DNA of 64,000 bases from Alphaproteobacteria bacterium. Its GTDB lineage: Bacteria > Pseudomonadota > Alphaproteobacteria > Rhodobacterales > Rhodobacteraceae. Shown here one piece after another: positions 7,327 through 17,122 of the stretch. Under the pieces are notes generated by a model, which did no database searches, was not told the DNA's origin, and worked only from the letters and a program-made list of their open reading frames with translations. The stretch spans positions 23,078 to 87,077 of the forward strand of contig JAUIDE010000007.1 of the NCBI GenBank assembly GCA_030429105.1, given 5' to 3'. Made by a program: the position numbers and the translations under genes. The first letter of the stretch is position 1; each line of letters opens with the position of its first letter.

Positions 7327-9936
7327 ATGCCTAACGACGCCGCCAGCGCGCCCGTGACGGGGCGATACGATCCGCAGGCCGTGGAGGCGAAGTGGCGCGC
7401 GCTCTGGGACGAGCGGCGCGTCTTCGAGGCGAAGCTCGACCCTTCGAAGCCGAAATACTATGTGCTGGAGATGTTCCCCTATCCTTCGGGTCGCATCCAT
7501 ATCGGCCATGTGCGGAACTACGCGATGGGCGACCTCGTCGCCCGTTATCGCCGCGCGAGAGGTTGCAACGTGCTCCATCCGATGGGGTGGGACGCGTTCG
7601 GCCTGCCGGCGGAGAACGCCGCCGTGGAGCGCGGCGTCCACCCTGCGAAGTGGACCTACGAGAACATCGCCGCGATGCGCGGGCAGCTGAAGACGATGGG
7701 GCTCAGCCTCGACTGGAGCCGCGAATTCGCCACCTGCGACGTCGAATATTACGCGCAGCAGCAGCGGCTCTTCACCGACATGATGGCGGCCGGGCTCGTC
7801 TACCAGAAATCTGCGATGGTGAACTGGGACCCGGTGGACGGCACTGTCCTCGCCAACGAGCAGGTGATCGACGGCAAGGGCTGGCGCTCCGGCGCGCCGG
7901 TGGAACGGCGGGAACTGAAGCAGTGGTTCTGCCGCATCACGGCGATGGCCGACGAACTGCTCTCGGCGATCGACGGGCTGGAGGGCTGGCCCGAGAAGGT
8001 CCGCACCATGCAGCGGAACTGGATCGGCCGTTCGACGGGCATGACGATCCGGTTCGATCTCGCGCCCAACGAGCTGACGGCGGAGTCGGGGTTCGACGTC
8101 TTCACCACGCGGCATGACACGCTCTTCGGCGCGAGCTTCTGCGCGCTCTCCATCGACCATCCGCTGGTGAAGGGGCTGGAGGGGAAGGTCGCGGGCCTCG
8201 CCGAGTTCGCAGCGGAGTGCAGGAGCGTCGGCACATCGGAGGCGGCGATAGAGCAGGCGGAGAAGCGGGGCTTCGACACCGGCCTTCGCGTCCGCCATCC
8301 GTTCGAGCCGGAGCGGCTGCTGCCGGTCCATGCGGCGAATTTCGTGCTGATGGAATACGGCGCCGGCGCGATCTTCGGCTGCCCGGCGCATGACCAGCGT
8401 GACCTCGACTTCGCGCGGAAGTACGGGCTCCCTGTCCTCCCCGTCGTCTGCCCGGAGGGCGCGGCTCCCGAAACCTTCGAGATTGGCGCGGAGGCCTATA
8501 CCGGGCCGGGGCGCATCGTGAACTCCGCCTTTCTCGACGGGTTGAGCGTTTCCGAGGCGAAGGCCGAGGTCGCGAAGCGTCTCGCCGCTCTGGGTAAGGG
8601 CGAGGAGCGGGTGAATTATCGCCTCCGCGACTGGGGTTTCTCCCGACAGCGCTACTGGGGCTGCCCGATCCCCGTCATCCATTGCGAGGCCTGCGGCCCT
8701 GTCCCGGTTCCGGCGGCGGACTTGCCGGTGCGCCTGCCGGAGGATGTGACCTTCGACGCGCCGGGCAACCCGCTCGACCGGCATCCGACCTGGAAGCACG
8801 CGCCTTGCCCCGCCTGCGGCGCGCCCGCGCGGCGGGAGACGGACACGATGGACACCTTCGCGGACAGTTCCTGGTATTTCGCCCGCTTCACAGCGCCGGA
8901 TTGCCCTGAGCCGACGGACGCGGCGGCCGTCGGCTACTGGATGAACGTCGACCAGTATATCGGCGGGGTGGAGCATGCGATCCTTCACCTGCTCTATTCG
9001 CGGTTCTGGGCGCGGGCGATGAAGATCACCGGGTGGCTGCCGGAGAGCGCCTCCGAGCCCTTCAATGCGCTCTTCACGCAAGGCATGGTCTGCCACGAGA
9101 CCTATCGGGCGGACGGGAAATGGCTCTCCCCGGAGGAGATCGCGCCGGCGCCGGGCGGCGGCTACGTCTCGAAGGCGACGGGATCGGCGGTGGAGGTCGG
9201 CCCCTCGATCAAGATGTCCAAGTCAAAGAAGAACGTGGTGGACCCGGAGGACATCATCGCGCGCTACGGCGCGGACACGGCGCGCTGGTTCATGCTCTCC
9301 GACAGCCCGCCGGAGCGGGACGTGGAATGGACGACGGCGGGCGCGGAGGCCGCGGCGCGCTTCCTCCAGCGTCTCTGGCGGATGGCGGACAACGCCGCGC
9401 CAGGCCTGCCTCCTGCGGGCTCGCCCGCCCCGGCGGAGATCGGGCCCGAGGCGACGGCGCTGCGGCGGGATACGCATCGCGCCATCGCGGGCGTGACGCA
9501 GGACGTGGAAGCCTTCGGCTTCAACCGCGCGGTCGCGCGCATCTATGAACTCGCCAACGCCGCCGGAAAGGGGGCGGGGGAGGGCCCCGGCGCCGGCTTC
9601 GCGCTTCGCGAGGCGCTGGAGGCCCTGGCACGGCTTTCGGCGCCCATGGTTCCGCATCTGGCGGAGGAGATGTGGGCGCGGCTCGGGCATGAGACGATCC
9701 TGGCCGAGACCTCATGGCCCGAGGCGGAGCCGGAGTTGCTTAAGGCGGAGGAAATTGTGCTCCCGGTGCAGGTCAACGGCAAGCGGCGGGGGGAGATTCG
9801 CGTCGCTCCCGGAACGGGAGCGTCGGAGATCGAGGCGGCGGCGCTGGCGGATGACGCGGTGGCCCGCTACCTCGACGGGGCGACGCCGCGGAAGGTCATC
9901 GTCGTGCCGGGGCGGATCGTCAATGTCGTGCTCTGA
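7327..9936 (+). CDS. leuS: Leucyl-tRNA synthetase
   Basis: An 869-residue class I aminoacyl-tRNA synthetase. The HIGH signature is at residues 58-61 ([15 protein letters not shown]), KMSKS begins near residue 629, and the editing (CP1) domain lies between, with [12 protein letters not shown] and the zinc-type pair motifs CEAC and CPAC. The anticodon-binding region and the C-terminal [13 protein letters not shown] complete the bacterial LeuS pattern. I chose the ATG at 7327 because [23 protein letters not shown] is the usual start. An upstream in-frame extension overlaps the DUF3576 gene and is not credible. lptE begins inside its last codons. Confidence 0.97.
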   Translation: MPNDAASAPVTGRYDPQAVEAKWRALWDERRVFEAKLDPSKPKYYVLEMFPYPSGRIHIGHVRNYAMGDLVARYRRARGCNVLHPMGWDAFGLPAENAAVERGVHPAKWTYENIAAMRGQLKTMGLSLDWSREFATCDVEYYAQQQRLFTDMMAAGLVYQKSAMVNWDPVDGTVLANEQVIDGKGWRSGAPVERRELKQWFCRITAMADELLSAIDGLEGWPEKVRTMQRNWIGRSTGMTIRFDLAPNELTAESGFDVFTTRHDTLFGASFCALSIDHPLVKGLEGKVAGLAEFAAECRSVGTSEAAIEQAEKRGFDTGLRVRHPFEPERLLPVHAANFVLMEYGAGAIFGCPAHDQRDLDFARKYGLPVLPVVCPEGAAPETFEIGAEAYTGPGRIVNSAFLDGLSVSEAKAEVAKRLAALGKGEERVNYRLRDWGFSRQRYWGCPIPVIHCEACGPVPVPAADLPVRLPEDVTFDAPGNPLDRHPTWKHAPCPACGAPARRETDTMDTFADSSWYFARFTAPDCPEPTDAAAVGYWMNVDQYIGGVEHAILHLLYSRFWARAMKITGWLPESASEPFNALFTQGMVCHETYRADGKWLSPEEIAPAPGGGYVSKATGSAVEVGPSIKMSKSKKNVVDPEDIIARYGADTARWFMLSDSPPERDVEWTTAGAEAAARFLQRLWRMADNAAPGLPPAGSPAPAEIGPEATALRRDTHRAIAGVTQDVEAFGFNRAVARIYELANAAGKGAGEGPGAGFALREALEALARLSAPMVPHLAEEMWARLGHETILAETSWPEAEPELLKAEEIVLPVQVNGKRRGEIRVAPGTGASEIEAAALADDAVARYLDGATPRKVIVVPGRIVNVVL

Positions 9937-10417
9937 GGCCGGGATCGGACGGCGCGCGGCGCTCGCGCTGCTCCTCGGCGTGCTGGCGGGCTGCGGCTTC
10001 CGGCCCGTCCACGGGCAGAACGAGGGGCCGACGCCCTTCGGCCCCGTCGCGCTCCGGGAGGCGGACGGGCCGGAGGACTTCGCGTTCCGCGAGCGGATGC
10101 GCCGGCGGGTCGGGCATGAGCCCGAGGGCGCGCGGCTCGATTTCGTTCTTCGGTTCGACCCGCAGGGCGTCGCCGTCACGCGGCAGGCGGACATCACGCG
10201 CTACCGGCTCCGGGGCGAGGCGGATTTCCGGCTGACCGATCCCGCCGGCGCGGTGCTGGCCGAAGGCTCCGTCGCGGCGACGGGCGGCTATGACGCCGGC
10301 GCAGGCTCCTTCGCCGTCCGCGCAGCCGAGCGACGGGAGCGGGTGCGGCTTTCCGAGGAGCTGGCGGAGCTCGTCGCCGTCCGGCTCCTGAGCGGCGCTT
10401 CGCGCGCGGGCTCATGA
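9923..10417 (+). CDS. lptE: LPS-assembly lipoprotein LptE
   Basis: A 164-residue lipoprotein whose ATG at 9923 lies 14 bases inside the end of leuS. The signal peptide ends in LAGC with C24 as lipidated cysteine, followed by GFRPVHG, the usual LptE opening. LptE is the plug and chaperone of the LptD barrel that inserts lipopolysaccharide into the outer leaflet. The gene order leuS-lptE-holA is the widely conserved proteobacterial arrangement and supports the call strongly, since LptE sequences are poorly conserved. Its stop overlaps the holA start (ATGA). Confidence 0.88.
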   Translation: MSCSEAGIGRRAALALLLGVLAGCGFRPVHGQNEGPTPFGPVALREADGPEDFAFRERMRRRVGHEPEGARLDFVLRFDPQGVAVTRQADITRYRLRGEADFRLTDPAGAVLAEGSVAATGGYDAGAGSFAVRAAERRERVRLSEELAELVAVRLLSGASRAGS

Positions 10418-11412
10418 AGCTTTCGGGGTCCGCCGCCGCCCGCTTCCCCTCGGCGCCGGACAAGGCCCTTGCAGGCGCGCTGATCTACGGTGAGGACGGG
10501 GCCGAGGTCTCGGCGCGCAGGGACCGGCTCCGGGACGCTTTCCTCGGCGGCGCGGCGGAGGCCGACCTCCTGCTGACGCGGCTCGACGCCGGGGAGGTGC
10601 GGCGGGAACCGGCGCTGATCCTCGACGCGATGAAGGCGCGCGGCTTCTTTTCCGGGCGGCAGGTCGTGACGCTCGACAACGCGACGGACGGGTTGGCGGG
10701 GGCGATCGAGGCGGCGCTGGGCGACGCCGGGCCGGAGGACGCCTTTCTCATCGTGACCGCGGGCGCGCTGCAGAAGCGCTCGAAGCTCCGCGCCGTGTTC
10801 GAGGCCGCGCGGAACGCCGCGGCGGCGCCTGTCTACTCCGATGCGGGCGGGCCGGAGGCGCTCCGCCTGATGATGGATGAACAGGGTCTGGAACGGGCGG
10901 AGGACGGCGCGATGGCGCTGCTCCAGACCTATGCGGCGGGCATGGATTCCGGAACGATGCGGGATTTCCTGCGCCGCCTCGCGCTCTACCGGCTCGACGA
11001 GCCGGGCCCGCTCCGTGAGGCGGACGTGCGCGCCTGCGCGCCGGACGCGCTCTCCGCCGATATCGACTCGCTTCTGGACAGCGTGCTGCTCGGCGCCGCC
11101 GAGCGGCTCAGCCCTGCGCTCCGGCGGATCGAGACGCAGGGCGAAGGGGCCGTGGCCGTCGTGCTGGCGGCGCAGCGGCGCTTCGCCGATCTCCATGCGA
11201 GGACGACCGGCGGCGGGGGCCGGCCGCTCTTCGGCGCGACGAAGGACGTGATGGACCGCGCGCTCCGCCGCTGGGGGCAGGCGGAGGCGGAGGCGGCGCT
11301 CCGTCATCTTTTCGAGACCGATCTCGCGCTCCGCGGCCCGGCCGGCGCAGCGCCCTTCGCGCTGCTTGAGCGGGCGCTGATGCGGCTCGCGCTGCTGCCG
11401 AGGCAGCGATAG
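10414..11412 (+). CDS. holA: DNA polymerase III, delta subunit
   Basis: A 332-residue protein of the HolA family, the clamp-loader subunit that opens the sliding clamp. The N-terminal region has ALIYGEDGAEVSARRDRL, a degenerate AAA+ P-loop region as normal in delta, and later RGFFSGRQVVTLDNA and the region around FLIVTAGALQKRSKLRAVFEAA. Its place directly after lptE, with an ATGA overlap, is the conserved order. Length is normal. It ends 11 bases before the convergent hydrolase gene. Confidence 0.92.
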   Translation: MKLSGSAAARFPSAPDKALAGALIYGEDGAEVSARRDRLRDAFLGGAAEADLLLTRLDAGEVRREPALILDAMKARGFFSGRQVVTLDNATDGLAGAIEAALGDAGPEDAFLIVTAGALQKRSKLRAVFEAARNAAAAPVYSDAGGPEALRLMMDEQGLERAEDGAMALLQTYAAGMDSGTMRDFLRRLALYRLDEPGPLREADVRACAPDALSADIDSLLDSVLLGAAERLSPALRRIETQGEGAVAVVLAAQRRFADLHARTTGGGGRPLFGATKDVMDRALRRWGQAEAEAALRHLFETDLALRGPAGAAPFALLERALMRLALLPRQR

Positions 11413-11422
11413 CCGGGTGCGT

Positions 11423-12202
11423 TCACGCCTCTCCTTCCGCGAGGAAGGCGTTCGCCGCGTCAACGAATTCGCGCGGCCGGTCGACATGCAGCCAGTGCCC
11501 GGCGCCCTCCAGCGCTGCGAATCGTGCGGCGGGAAAGCGGACGAGGATGCGCCCCCGGTGTTCGGGCAGGACATAGCGGGAGGCGCCGCCTGTCAGCATC
11601 AGGACGGGCCCTTCATAGCGGCCCCCAAGCTCGGGGTAGCTGACGATCTTCGGCATCTCCGCCTCCAGCGCGTCGAGATTGTGGGACCATCGCGACTCCT
11701 CCCCAAGAATGGCGCCATGGGCGAGGAAGGCGCGCGTCGCCGCGCTCTCGATCCGCGAGGCGAGCGCAGCCTCGACCTCGGACCGTAACTGGAGCTTCGA
11801 GAGGTCAACGGCCCTCATCGCCCGGATTTCGGGCAGAAGGTCATGCGAATAGGCGACGGGCGCGATGTCCGCCACGATCAGCCGCTCGATGAGGTCGGGC
11901 CGGGTTTCGGCCAGAGCCATCGCCGCCTTGCCGCCCATCGAATGGCCAAGCACCGCGGCGCGCCCGCCTATCCGGCCGATGAGGCCCGCGAGGTCTTCCG
12001 CCATCGCCTCGTAGTCGTGCCGCGGCTCCCACGGGCTCTCCCCGTGGTTGCGGAGGTCGACGGCGAGGACCCGCCGCCCCGGCCCGAGCCGCTTCGCATG
12101 GGCGCGCCAGTTCTTCGCGGCGCCGAATATCCCGTGGAGGACGAGAAGCGGCGGACGAGTCGCGCCGGGGGCGGGATGATCTATGAAGGCGAGTCGGGTC
12201 AT
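11423..12202 (-). CDS. Alpha/beta-fold hydrolase (YbfF-like esterase)
   Basis: A 259-residue alpha/beta hydrolase. The oxyanion-hole block LLVLHGIFGAAKNW, the nucleophile elbow GHSMGGKAAM, and the C-terminal histidine in LEGAGHWLHVDRP give a complete catalytic frame. VLAVDLRNHGESP completes the pattern of the YbfF/PldB-like group, whose members hydrolyse small acyl esters or acyl-CoA in vitro with unclear physiological substrates. It is a single gene, convergent with holA and divergent from a large membrane-protein gene. Confidence 0.85.
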   Translation of the reverse strand: MTRLAFIDHPAPGATRPPLLVLHGIFGAAKNWRAHAKRLGPGRRVLAVDLRNHGESPWEPRHDYEAMAEDLAGLIGRIGGRAAVLGHSMGGKAAMALAETRPDLIERLIVADIAPVAYSHDLLPEIRAMRAVDLSKLQLRSEVEAALASRIESAATRAFLAHGAILGEESRWSHNLDALEAEMPKIVSYPELGGRYEGPVLMLTGGASRYVLPEHRGRILVRFPAARFAALEGAGHWLHVDRPREFVDAANAFLAEGEA

Positions 12203-12288
12203 CCCGTTTCTCCGAAAAGTTGGCGGCGCGCGCGGCGCGTGCTAGCGTTTAGCTTTGCCGCGCCAGGCGATGCAAACCGGACCTTCCC

Positions 12289-14190
12289 ATGTGGCTCAAG
12301 GCGATCTTCGCGCGCGAATTCGGCATCTCCGACGTGCAGTCGAACTACAGCCGCGTCTATTCGTGGATGGCGAACCAGCTCGGCCACATGACGCTCGGCC
12401 TCGCCACCGCCTTCTTCTTCGCGTGGATCGCGGACACGGTCGCGTCCGCCGCGCTGCTGCTGGCGGACTGGGAGGGGCGGCCCTCCGCCGCCAACGGGGC
12501 CTGCGAGTTCCAGTTCGCCTGCACGGCGAACAATGCGCTGCTCCCCGTCGCCGCCGCGCTCTTCCTTCTCGCGCCGCTGGCGGCTTCGGGCGCCCTTCTC
12601 GCGCGCGATCTGCCGCAGGAGCGGCGGGAGCGGGCGCTTCCGCCCTTTGCGCGGAAGGCGCTCGCGGGCGGCTTCATTGTCTTCACGCTCGCCGCCTTCT
12701 GGCTTCTCGATTCGCTCGGGGCGGCCGCGGAGGCGACAGGCGGCGCCGCGCATCATGCGGAGCTTTTCGGCGTGACGGCGGCGACGCTCTGCATCGGGGC
12801 GGGCGTCATCTTCCTCTGCCGCGACATGCGCTACTTCGTGATCGCCATGCTCGCCGTCTTCGGCGCGTTCTGGATCGCGACCTCGGGGGCCGGGGCGCCG
12901 GAGGAGGCGCGCCGCTGGGTCGCCGCCGTGCTGTCCGGGCTCTTCTGCCTCTACGGGCTCGTCTCCACCGTCTTCGGCAGGACGATGCCGGAGCAGATGG
13001 GTCCGGTGGAGAAGAGCGTTCAGGCCTTCATCATCCTGCTGCTGAGCGCCTGGTTCATCTCCGGCACCTGGAACGGGTTGGAGGGGGACTGGCCGCTCGC
13101 CATCGGCGCCGCGCTCGCCTCCTGCACGCTCTGGTGGGTCAAGGAATTCGGCTCCGACCTCGCCAATGTGGACGACGAGATCAGGGACGCGGAGGCGCGC
13201 CGCCCGCCCGGCCTCTACGGCCCTTCGCGCGAGGTGCGGCGGGATTATCTGAACGACGCCCGGATGGATGCGCGGACGGATTCGCTCTTCTATTTCGCCG
13301 GGGCCTGGATCGGCGCGGGCGTGCTCTCCGACACGCCGGTTATGACGAACGAGAGCTGGAATGCGGGCTCGGAGCTGATGGGGCTGATCGTCTTCGTAAC
13401 GATCTTCCTGCTCGTGGGCAGGAACTGGGCGTTCCGGCAGCAGGCGCTCGACCTTGCGGGGCTCGACAGCGCGAGCCGGCTCGCGGTGATCCACTCCGCG
13501 CTTCGCCTTGCGCTCCCCGGCGCCGGCAGGGGCGACTGGGCGCCGGACCCGCTGGACCGGCTTCGCCTCTTCGCGCGGGGCGAGGGGGATGCGGAGTTCG
13601 ATCACCTCGCGGTCTTCGCCGGCGCTGGCTCCGGCGCCTCCCCGCTCGCGCGCGCGCTCGTGTCGGAGGCGGCGCTCGCCACGTTTCCGACCATTGCGGA
13701 GACGCTTGGCGTCTCGTCGGCCAGGCGGGAAGTGCGGACCGGACGATTCATTCGCGCCCCGGCGCTGCTCCACAGCCTGCGCGACCTGGCCCTGCGGCGC
13801 GACCTCACATTGCACCAGACGATGGCGCTTCATGTCGCCCCCGGCGAGGAGGGCGCTGTGCGGCGGGCCGTGGGCGACCCGCCTCCGGGATGGGAGCGGC
13901 TCGACGCCGCCGATTTCGTGGCGATAGATGACGCGCCTTCGGACGCCGACATTAGCGCCCTTGTCGTCAATCTCGACATCCAGGGCGGTCAGCGCACAGT
14001 CTGGGTGCTGGACGGGCGGCGCTTCGACCCTGGCGAGGGGCGCGCCGCCGCGCCGGAGGAGATCGCCGTCTGGGAGCCGGACCCGGCGCTGGCGGCTGCG
14101 GAGATCGAGGCGCTTCGCGCAGCGCTCGGCCCCGGCGCGCGGCTCGCCGTCGCCTTCACCCGCCGGGCCGCTGCGCCAGCGCGAGGCTGA
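12289..14190 (+). CDS. Unrecognised polytopic membrane protein with soluble C-terminal domain
   Basis: A 633-residue protein I do not recognise. Hydrophobic segments appear near residues 34-58, 83-104, 124-140, 162-177, 182-198, 211-230, 244-258, 268-284, 332-347 and 362-377, so eight to ten membrane spans. Residues ~385-633 are soluble. There, LAVFAGAGSGASPLARALV (about 440-457) has the shape of a P-loop, but Ala replaces the essential lysine (A450) and the first glycine (A444). A hydrophobic strand ALVVNLDIQGG follows later. This could be a dead nucleotide-binding fold or coincidence. The neighbours give no functional hint. The 3' end overlaps the convergent small membrane protein by 35 bases. 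Confidence 0.8.
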   Translation: MWLKAIFAREFGISDVQSNYSRVYSWMANQLGHMTLGLATAFFFAWIADTVASAALLLADWEGRPSAANGACEFQFACTANNALLPVAAALFLLAPLAASGALLARDLPQERRERALPPFARKALAGGFIVFTLAAFWLLDSLGAAAEATGGAAHHAELFGVTAATLCIGAGVIFLCRDMRYFVIAMLAVFGAFWIATSGAGAPEEARRWVAAVLSGLFCLYGLVSTVFGRTMPEQMGPVEKSVQAFIILLLSAWFISGTWNGLEGDWPLAIGAALASCTLWWVKEFGSDLANVDDEIRDAEARRPPGLYGPSREVRRDYLNDARMDARTDSLFYFAGAWIGAGVLSDTPVMTNESWNAGSELMGLIVFVTIFLLVGRNWAFRQQALDLAGLDSASRLAVIHSALRLALPGAGRGDWAPDPLDRLRLFARGEGDAEFDHLAVFAGAGSGASPLARALVSEAALATFPTIAETLGVSSARREVRTGRFIRAPALLHSLRDLALRRDLTLHQTMALHVAPGEEGAVRRAVGDPPPGWERLDAADFVAIDDAPSDADISALVVNLDIQGGQRTVWVLDGRRFDPGEGRAAAPEEIAVWEPDPALAAAEIEALRAALGPGARLAVAFTRRAAAPARG

Positions 14191-14665
14191 TCGCCTCCGC
14201 CATCATCTTGCCCGCGGCGCGGGAGGTCGCGCCGCCGACACCGATCTTCCGCCCCCAGCGCCACCAGAGCCCCGGAGCCCAGGCGAAGGGCTTCGGCGCC
14301 CGGAGCGTGATGAGAAAGCCGGTCGAAGGCTTCAGGAGCACGAAGCCGCGCTCCACCGACTCGATCTCGTCAAGCCGGCAAAGTTCGACATCCGAATCGT
14401 CCGTCAGCCGTTCCCCGTCGAAGCGGAGCCGCGACGCGCCGCTCCTGAGCGTGGCGAGGCCGAGGAACAGAAGCCCGAGCGCGGCGGCGAAGAGGGCGAG
14501 CGCGACAAGAGGTTGCCGCGCCACGATCGAAACTGACATGGCGAGAAACAATGCGCCCATTGCGCCGAGGCTAAGGATGACGAGCCAGCGCACCGCCGAC
14601 GGGCGGGCGATCTCGACGATCATCCGCTCTTCGTCCCTCGGCCGCCCGTCCTTCCGCCGCGCCAT
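14156..14665 (-). CDS. Small membrane protein of unknown function
   Basis: A 169-residue protein with a basic N-terminus, two adjacent hydrophobic helices (about residues 26-46 and 52-72) and a cytosolic or periplasmic C-terminal part beginning LRFDGERLTDDSDVELCRLDEIESVERGFVLL. The order of two helices followed by a short beta-rich domain resembles bacterial PH-like membrane proteins, but I cannot assign it to a family. An in-frame ATG at codon 15 (MIVEIARPSAV) is an alternative start. It is convergent with the 633-residue membrane protein. Confidence 0.65.
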   Translation of the reverse strand: MARRKDGRPRDEERMIVEIARPSAVRWLVILSLGAMGALFLAMSVSIVARQPLVALALFAAALGLLFLGLATLRSGASRLRFDGERLTDDSDVELCRLDEIESVERGFVLLKPSTGFLITLRAPKPFAWAPGLWWRWGRKIGVGGATSRAAGKMMAEAISLALAQRPGG

Positions 14666-14780
14666 CCAACCCTCCCGCCTTCACCGCGCTCAACAAGCCC
14701 GCCCGCGCGCCAATGTCCAGCGCTGGACAAGCCGGAAGCGGCGACGCATCGTCGCCCGAACCCCGGAGAAGGAGACGACC

Positions 14781-15473
14781 ATGATCGAGGAACCGCCGCT
14801 TCTGACCATCAGGCGGCCCGACCGCCGGCCGACCGACGCGGAGATCGCCGCCTTCCAGGGCGTGCCTTCCAGCTTCGTCGCCGACGCGATGTTCGGCACC
14901 GGCGCGATGCTGGGGGTCCGCCCCTTCGGCGACGGGCGGGACTTTCCCTGCGTCGCGGCCGGCCCCGCGCTGACGGTCGACAACATGCCGGGCGGCATCC
15001 TCGCGCTCGTCGCCTGCACGCCCTTCATCCGCCCGGGCGACATCGTGGTGAACGCTTTCGCAGGCTATCAGGGCGTCGCGGCGGCGGGGGACCGGATCAC
15101 CGGCATGATGAAGAACGCCGGCGCGGCGGGCTTCGTGACGGACGGTCCGATGCGGGATCATCCCGGCGTCGTCGCGGTCGGCCTGCCCTGCTGGTGCTCC
15201 GGGCTCAACCCGGCCTCGCCCGTTTCAACCGGGCCGGGGCGCATCGGACTTCCCGTGAAGATCGGCGAGCTCGAGGTCGAGACCGGAGACATGATCGTGG
15301 CGGACCGGGACGGCGTCGTCGTCGTGCCGTTCGAGCGCATCGGGGAGGTTCTGGCGCAGCTCGAACGCGTGCGCGAGCTCGAGGAGGCGCTCGACGCCGA
15401 GGTGGCGAAGGGCCTCAAATGGGGCGCCGCGATCGGCGAACTGCTGGAGAGCGACCGGGTCCGCTACGTCTGA
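14781..15473 (+). CDS. RraA-family protein (aldolase-like)
   Basis: A 230-residue protein of the RraA/HMG aldolase fold. Visible marks are ALTVDNMPGGILAL, IVVNAFAGYQGVAAAGD, AGFVTDGPMRDHPGV and the closing GDMIVADRDGVVVVP. In this family the G-x-R-D segment and following acidic residue bind a metal and support aldol cleavage of 4-hydroxy-4-methyl-2-oxoglutarate or decarboxylation of oxaloacetate; other members inhibit RNase E. Here the segment reads GPMRDH, so the arginine and aspartate are kept. GGAGACGACC before the ATG is the ribosome site. The substrate cannot be told from sequence. Confidence 0.85.
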   Translation: MIEEPPLLTIRRPDRRPTDAEIAAFQGVPSSFVADAMFGTGAMLGVRPFGDGRDFPCVAAGPALTVDNMPGGILALVACTPFIRPGDIVVNAFAGYQGVAAAGDRITGMMKNAGAAGFVTDGPMRDHPGVVAVGLPCWCSGLNPASPVSTGPGRIGLPVKIGELEVETGDMIVADRDGVVVVPFERIGEVLAQLERVRELEEALDAEVAKGLKWGAAIGELLESDRVRYV

Positions 15474-15479
15474 GGGCGG

Positions 15480-16454
15480 TCAGAGAAAGGGATGCGCGGG
15501 GGCGGAGAGCGCCGCCTTGAGCATCAGGGCGGCCGCGGCGAAGACGGCGAGGCCGCCCAGCATGGCGACGATCCCCGCCCCCTGAGCCGCCGCCGCGCCG
15601 TCGAGCGCGGCGAGGCGGGCAACGCCGGACCGTGCGCCGACAGCGGCAAGCGCGAGCGCGGCCACTGCGGCGCCGGCGCCGACGCCCATCGCCAAGGTTG
15701 CGAATGCTCCGGCCCACGGGATGCCGACGCTCCATGCGACGGCGAGAAGGATCAGCGCACCGGAACAGGGACGAAGCCCGACCGCGAGCACGATGCCTAG
15801 CGCGGCCCGCCAGTCCCCCGCCGCCGCGGCCTGTTCCGGGCTCGGGCCGTGCGCATGGCCGCAGCCGCAAGATTCCCCGTGATGGTCATGCGCGTGGGCG
15901 TGATCGTGGACATGGGCGGGAGCGCTCCGCGCCGCGGACCAGATTCGCCAGCCGCGCCAAAGGAGATAGAGGCCGAGCGCGGCGATCCCGGCATAGCTCA
16001 GCGGCTCCAGAACCAGCTCCGCCGTCCGCGTCGCCCAGCGCGCGGTGAGGCCGAGGAGCGCGAGCCCGCCATAGACCATCAGAATCGCCGTCAGCGCCTG
16101 GGCGAGGCTGGAGAGAAGGGCGAGGCCGGCGACGCGCCGCGCCGTCTCACGCGTGGAGAGCGCCCAGGTCGCCAGCACGGCCTTGCCGTGGCCGGGCCCC
16201 GCCGCATGGAATACGCCGTAGACGAAGCCGAGCCCGATCAGGCCCCAGAGCCCGGCCGGGCTGTCCGCCGCTGCACGCGCCGCGGCCGAGAGGGCCTTGT
16301 GCAGCTCGAATTGCTGCGCAGCCACCCAGCCCTCCGCCGCGGCGAGCCAGCCGGGCGACGCCCAGAGCAACGCCGCCGCGCCGAGGACGAGAGCGCCGAG
16401 CGCGAGGGCCGGCGCGAGGCCCGCGCGGCGGCGCCCGCTCTCGCTCATCGACAT
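15480..16454 (-). CDS. NicO/RcnA-family metal transporter
   Basis: A 324-residue polytopic protein. The family signature HAAGPGHGKAVLATWALS is near residue 85 and GLRPCSGALILLA forms the second conserved helix. Between them is a His-rich cytosolic loop (HVHDHAHAHDHHGESCGCGHAHG). NicO/RcnA proteins transport nickel or cobalt. The gene overlaps a DUF1007 gene by ten bases and lies in a cluster with znuA, zur, znuC and znuB, so the metal handled here may be zinc; that is inference from context. Confidence 0.85.
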   Translation of the reverse strand: MSMSESGRRRAGLAPALALGALVLGAAALLWASPGWLAAAEGWVAAQQFELHKALSAAARAAADSPAGLWGLIGLGFVYGVFHAAGPGHGKAVLATWALSTRETARRVAGLALLSSLAQALTAILMVYGGLALLGLTARWATRTAELVLEPLSYAGIAALGLYLLWRGWRIWSAARSAPAHVHDHAHAHDHHGESCGCGHAHGPSPEQAAAAGDWRAALGIVLAVGLRPCSGALILLAVAWSVGIPWAGAFATLAMGVGAGAAVAALALAAVGARSGVARLAALDGAAAAQGAGIVAMLGGLAVFAAAALMLKAALSAPAHPFL

Positions 16455-17074
16455 GTCAGCACGGCCTCCGTGGCGAAGGTGAAGCCGAAGCTGCGCGCCG
16501 CCGTTTCGCTCATGTCCATCCCGAAGAGCGAGGTGACGGAAAGCTGCGTCTCGTCGGGTTCATAGAGCGCAGCGCAGCCTTCTGGCCCCTCGAAGGTGAA
16601 GTGATCGGGCCTGAGCGTCATAGCGACGAAGAAGGTCGGGTCGTTCAGCGTCAGCGTCGCGTCGAGTTCGGCGAGGGAAAGCGGCGAGGCGGGCCGCGCG
16701 GTGAAGCGGATCACGATCCGGTCCCCGATCATGTCCGCCTCGAAATCCTCGGGCTTCGCCAGCGTCTGCATCGCGCCCGACTGGCGGAGGAAGGTGAACC
16801 AGCCCAGCGCCTCCATCCCGTCGGTATGAACTTCCACGAGCGTCGCCCGGTCCGTCTCGTCCAGCAGCCCGTCCCGGTCGGCGTCAAGCGCGAGGCCGTC
16901 CTTCGCGTAAAGGGAGTAATTCTCGTCGAAGAGCCATTCGACGCGCACGGACTGAACCTCTTCCGCCGCGTTGACGACGACATGCGCGCGCGCGTCGACG
17001 AAGACATGCGGATGCGCCGCGGCAGGCGCAGCCGCGGCGAGAAGGAGAAGCGGGGCGAGGCGAAACGATCTCAT
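16445..17074 (-). CDS. DUF1007 periplasmic protein
   Basis: A 209-residue protein with a signal peptide (MRSFRLAPLLLLAAAAPAAA) followed at once by HPHVFVDARAHVV, the sequence that defines DUF1007. The mature N-terminal histidines would be free to bind metal after cleavage. The middle part has DADRDGLLDETDR, an EF-hand-like acidic loop. DUF1007 genes are commonly paired with NicO-family transporters, as here, where the two reading frames overlap. A periplasmic metal-delivery role is inferred, not shown. Confidence 0.85.
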   Translation of the reverse strand: MRSFRLAPLLLLAAAAPAAAHPHVFVDARAHVVVNAAEEVQSVRVEWLFDENYSLYAKDGLALDADRDGLLDETDRATLVEVHTDGMEALGWFTFLRQSGAMQTLAKPEDFEADMIGDRIVIRFTARPASPLSLAELDATLTLNDPTFFVAMTLRPDHFTFEGPEGCAALYEPDETQLSVTSLFGMDMSETAARSFGFTFATEAVLTCR

Positions 17075-17122
17075 GCGCCGAGCATAGCGGCGCGCGCGCC
17101 GCCGCGCCAGCGCCGCCGCGCG

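Noticed and set aside
12199..13833. Long minus-strand frame of 544 codons opposite the large membrane protein gene
   Set aside because: Composition is dominated by Arg, Glu and Gly with no domain; it mirrors the membrane protein on the plus strand.
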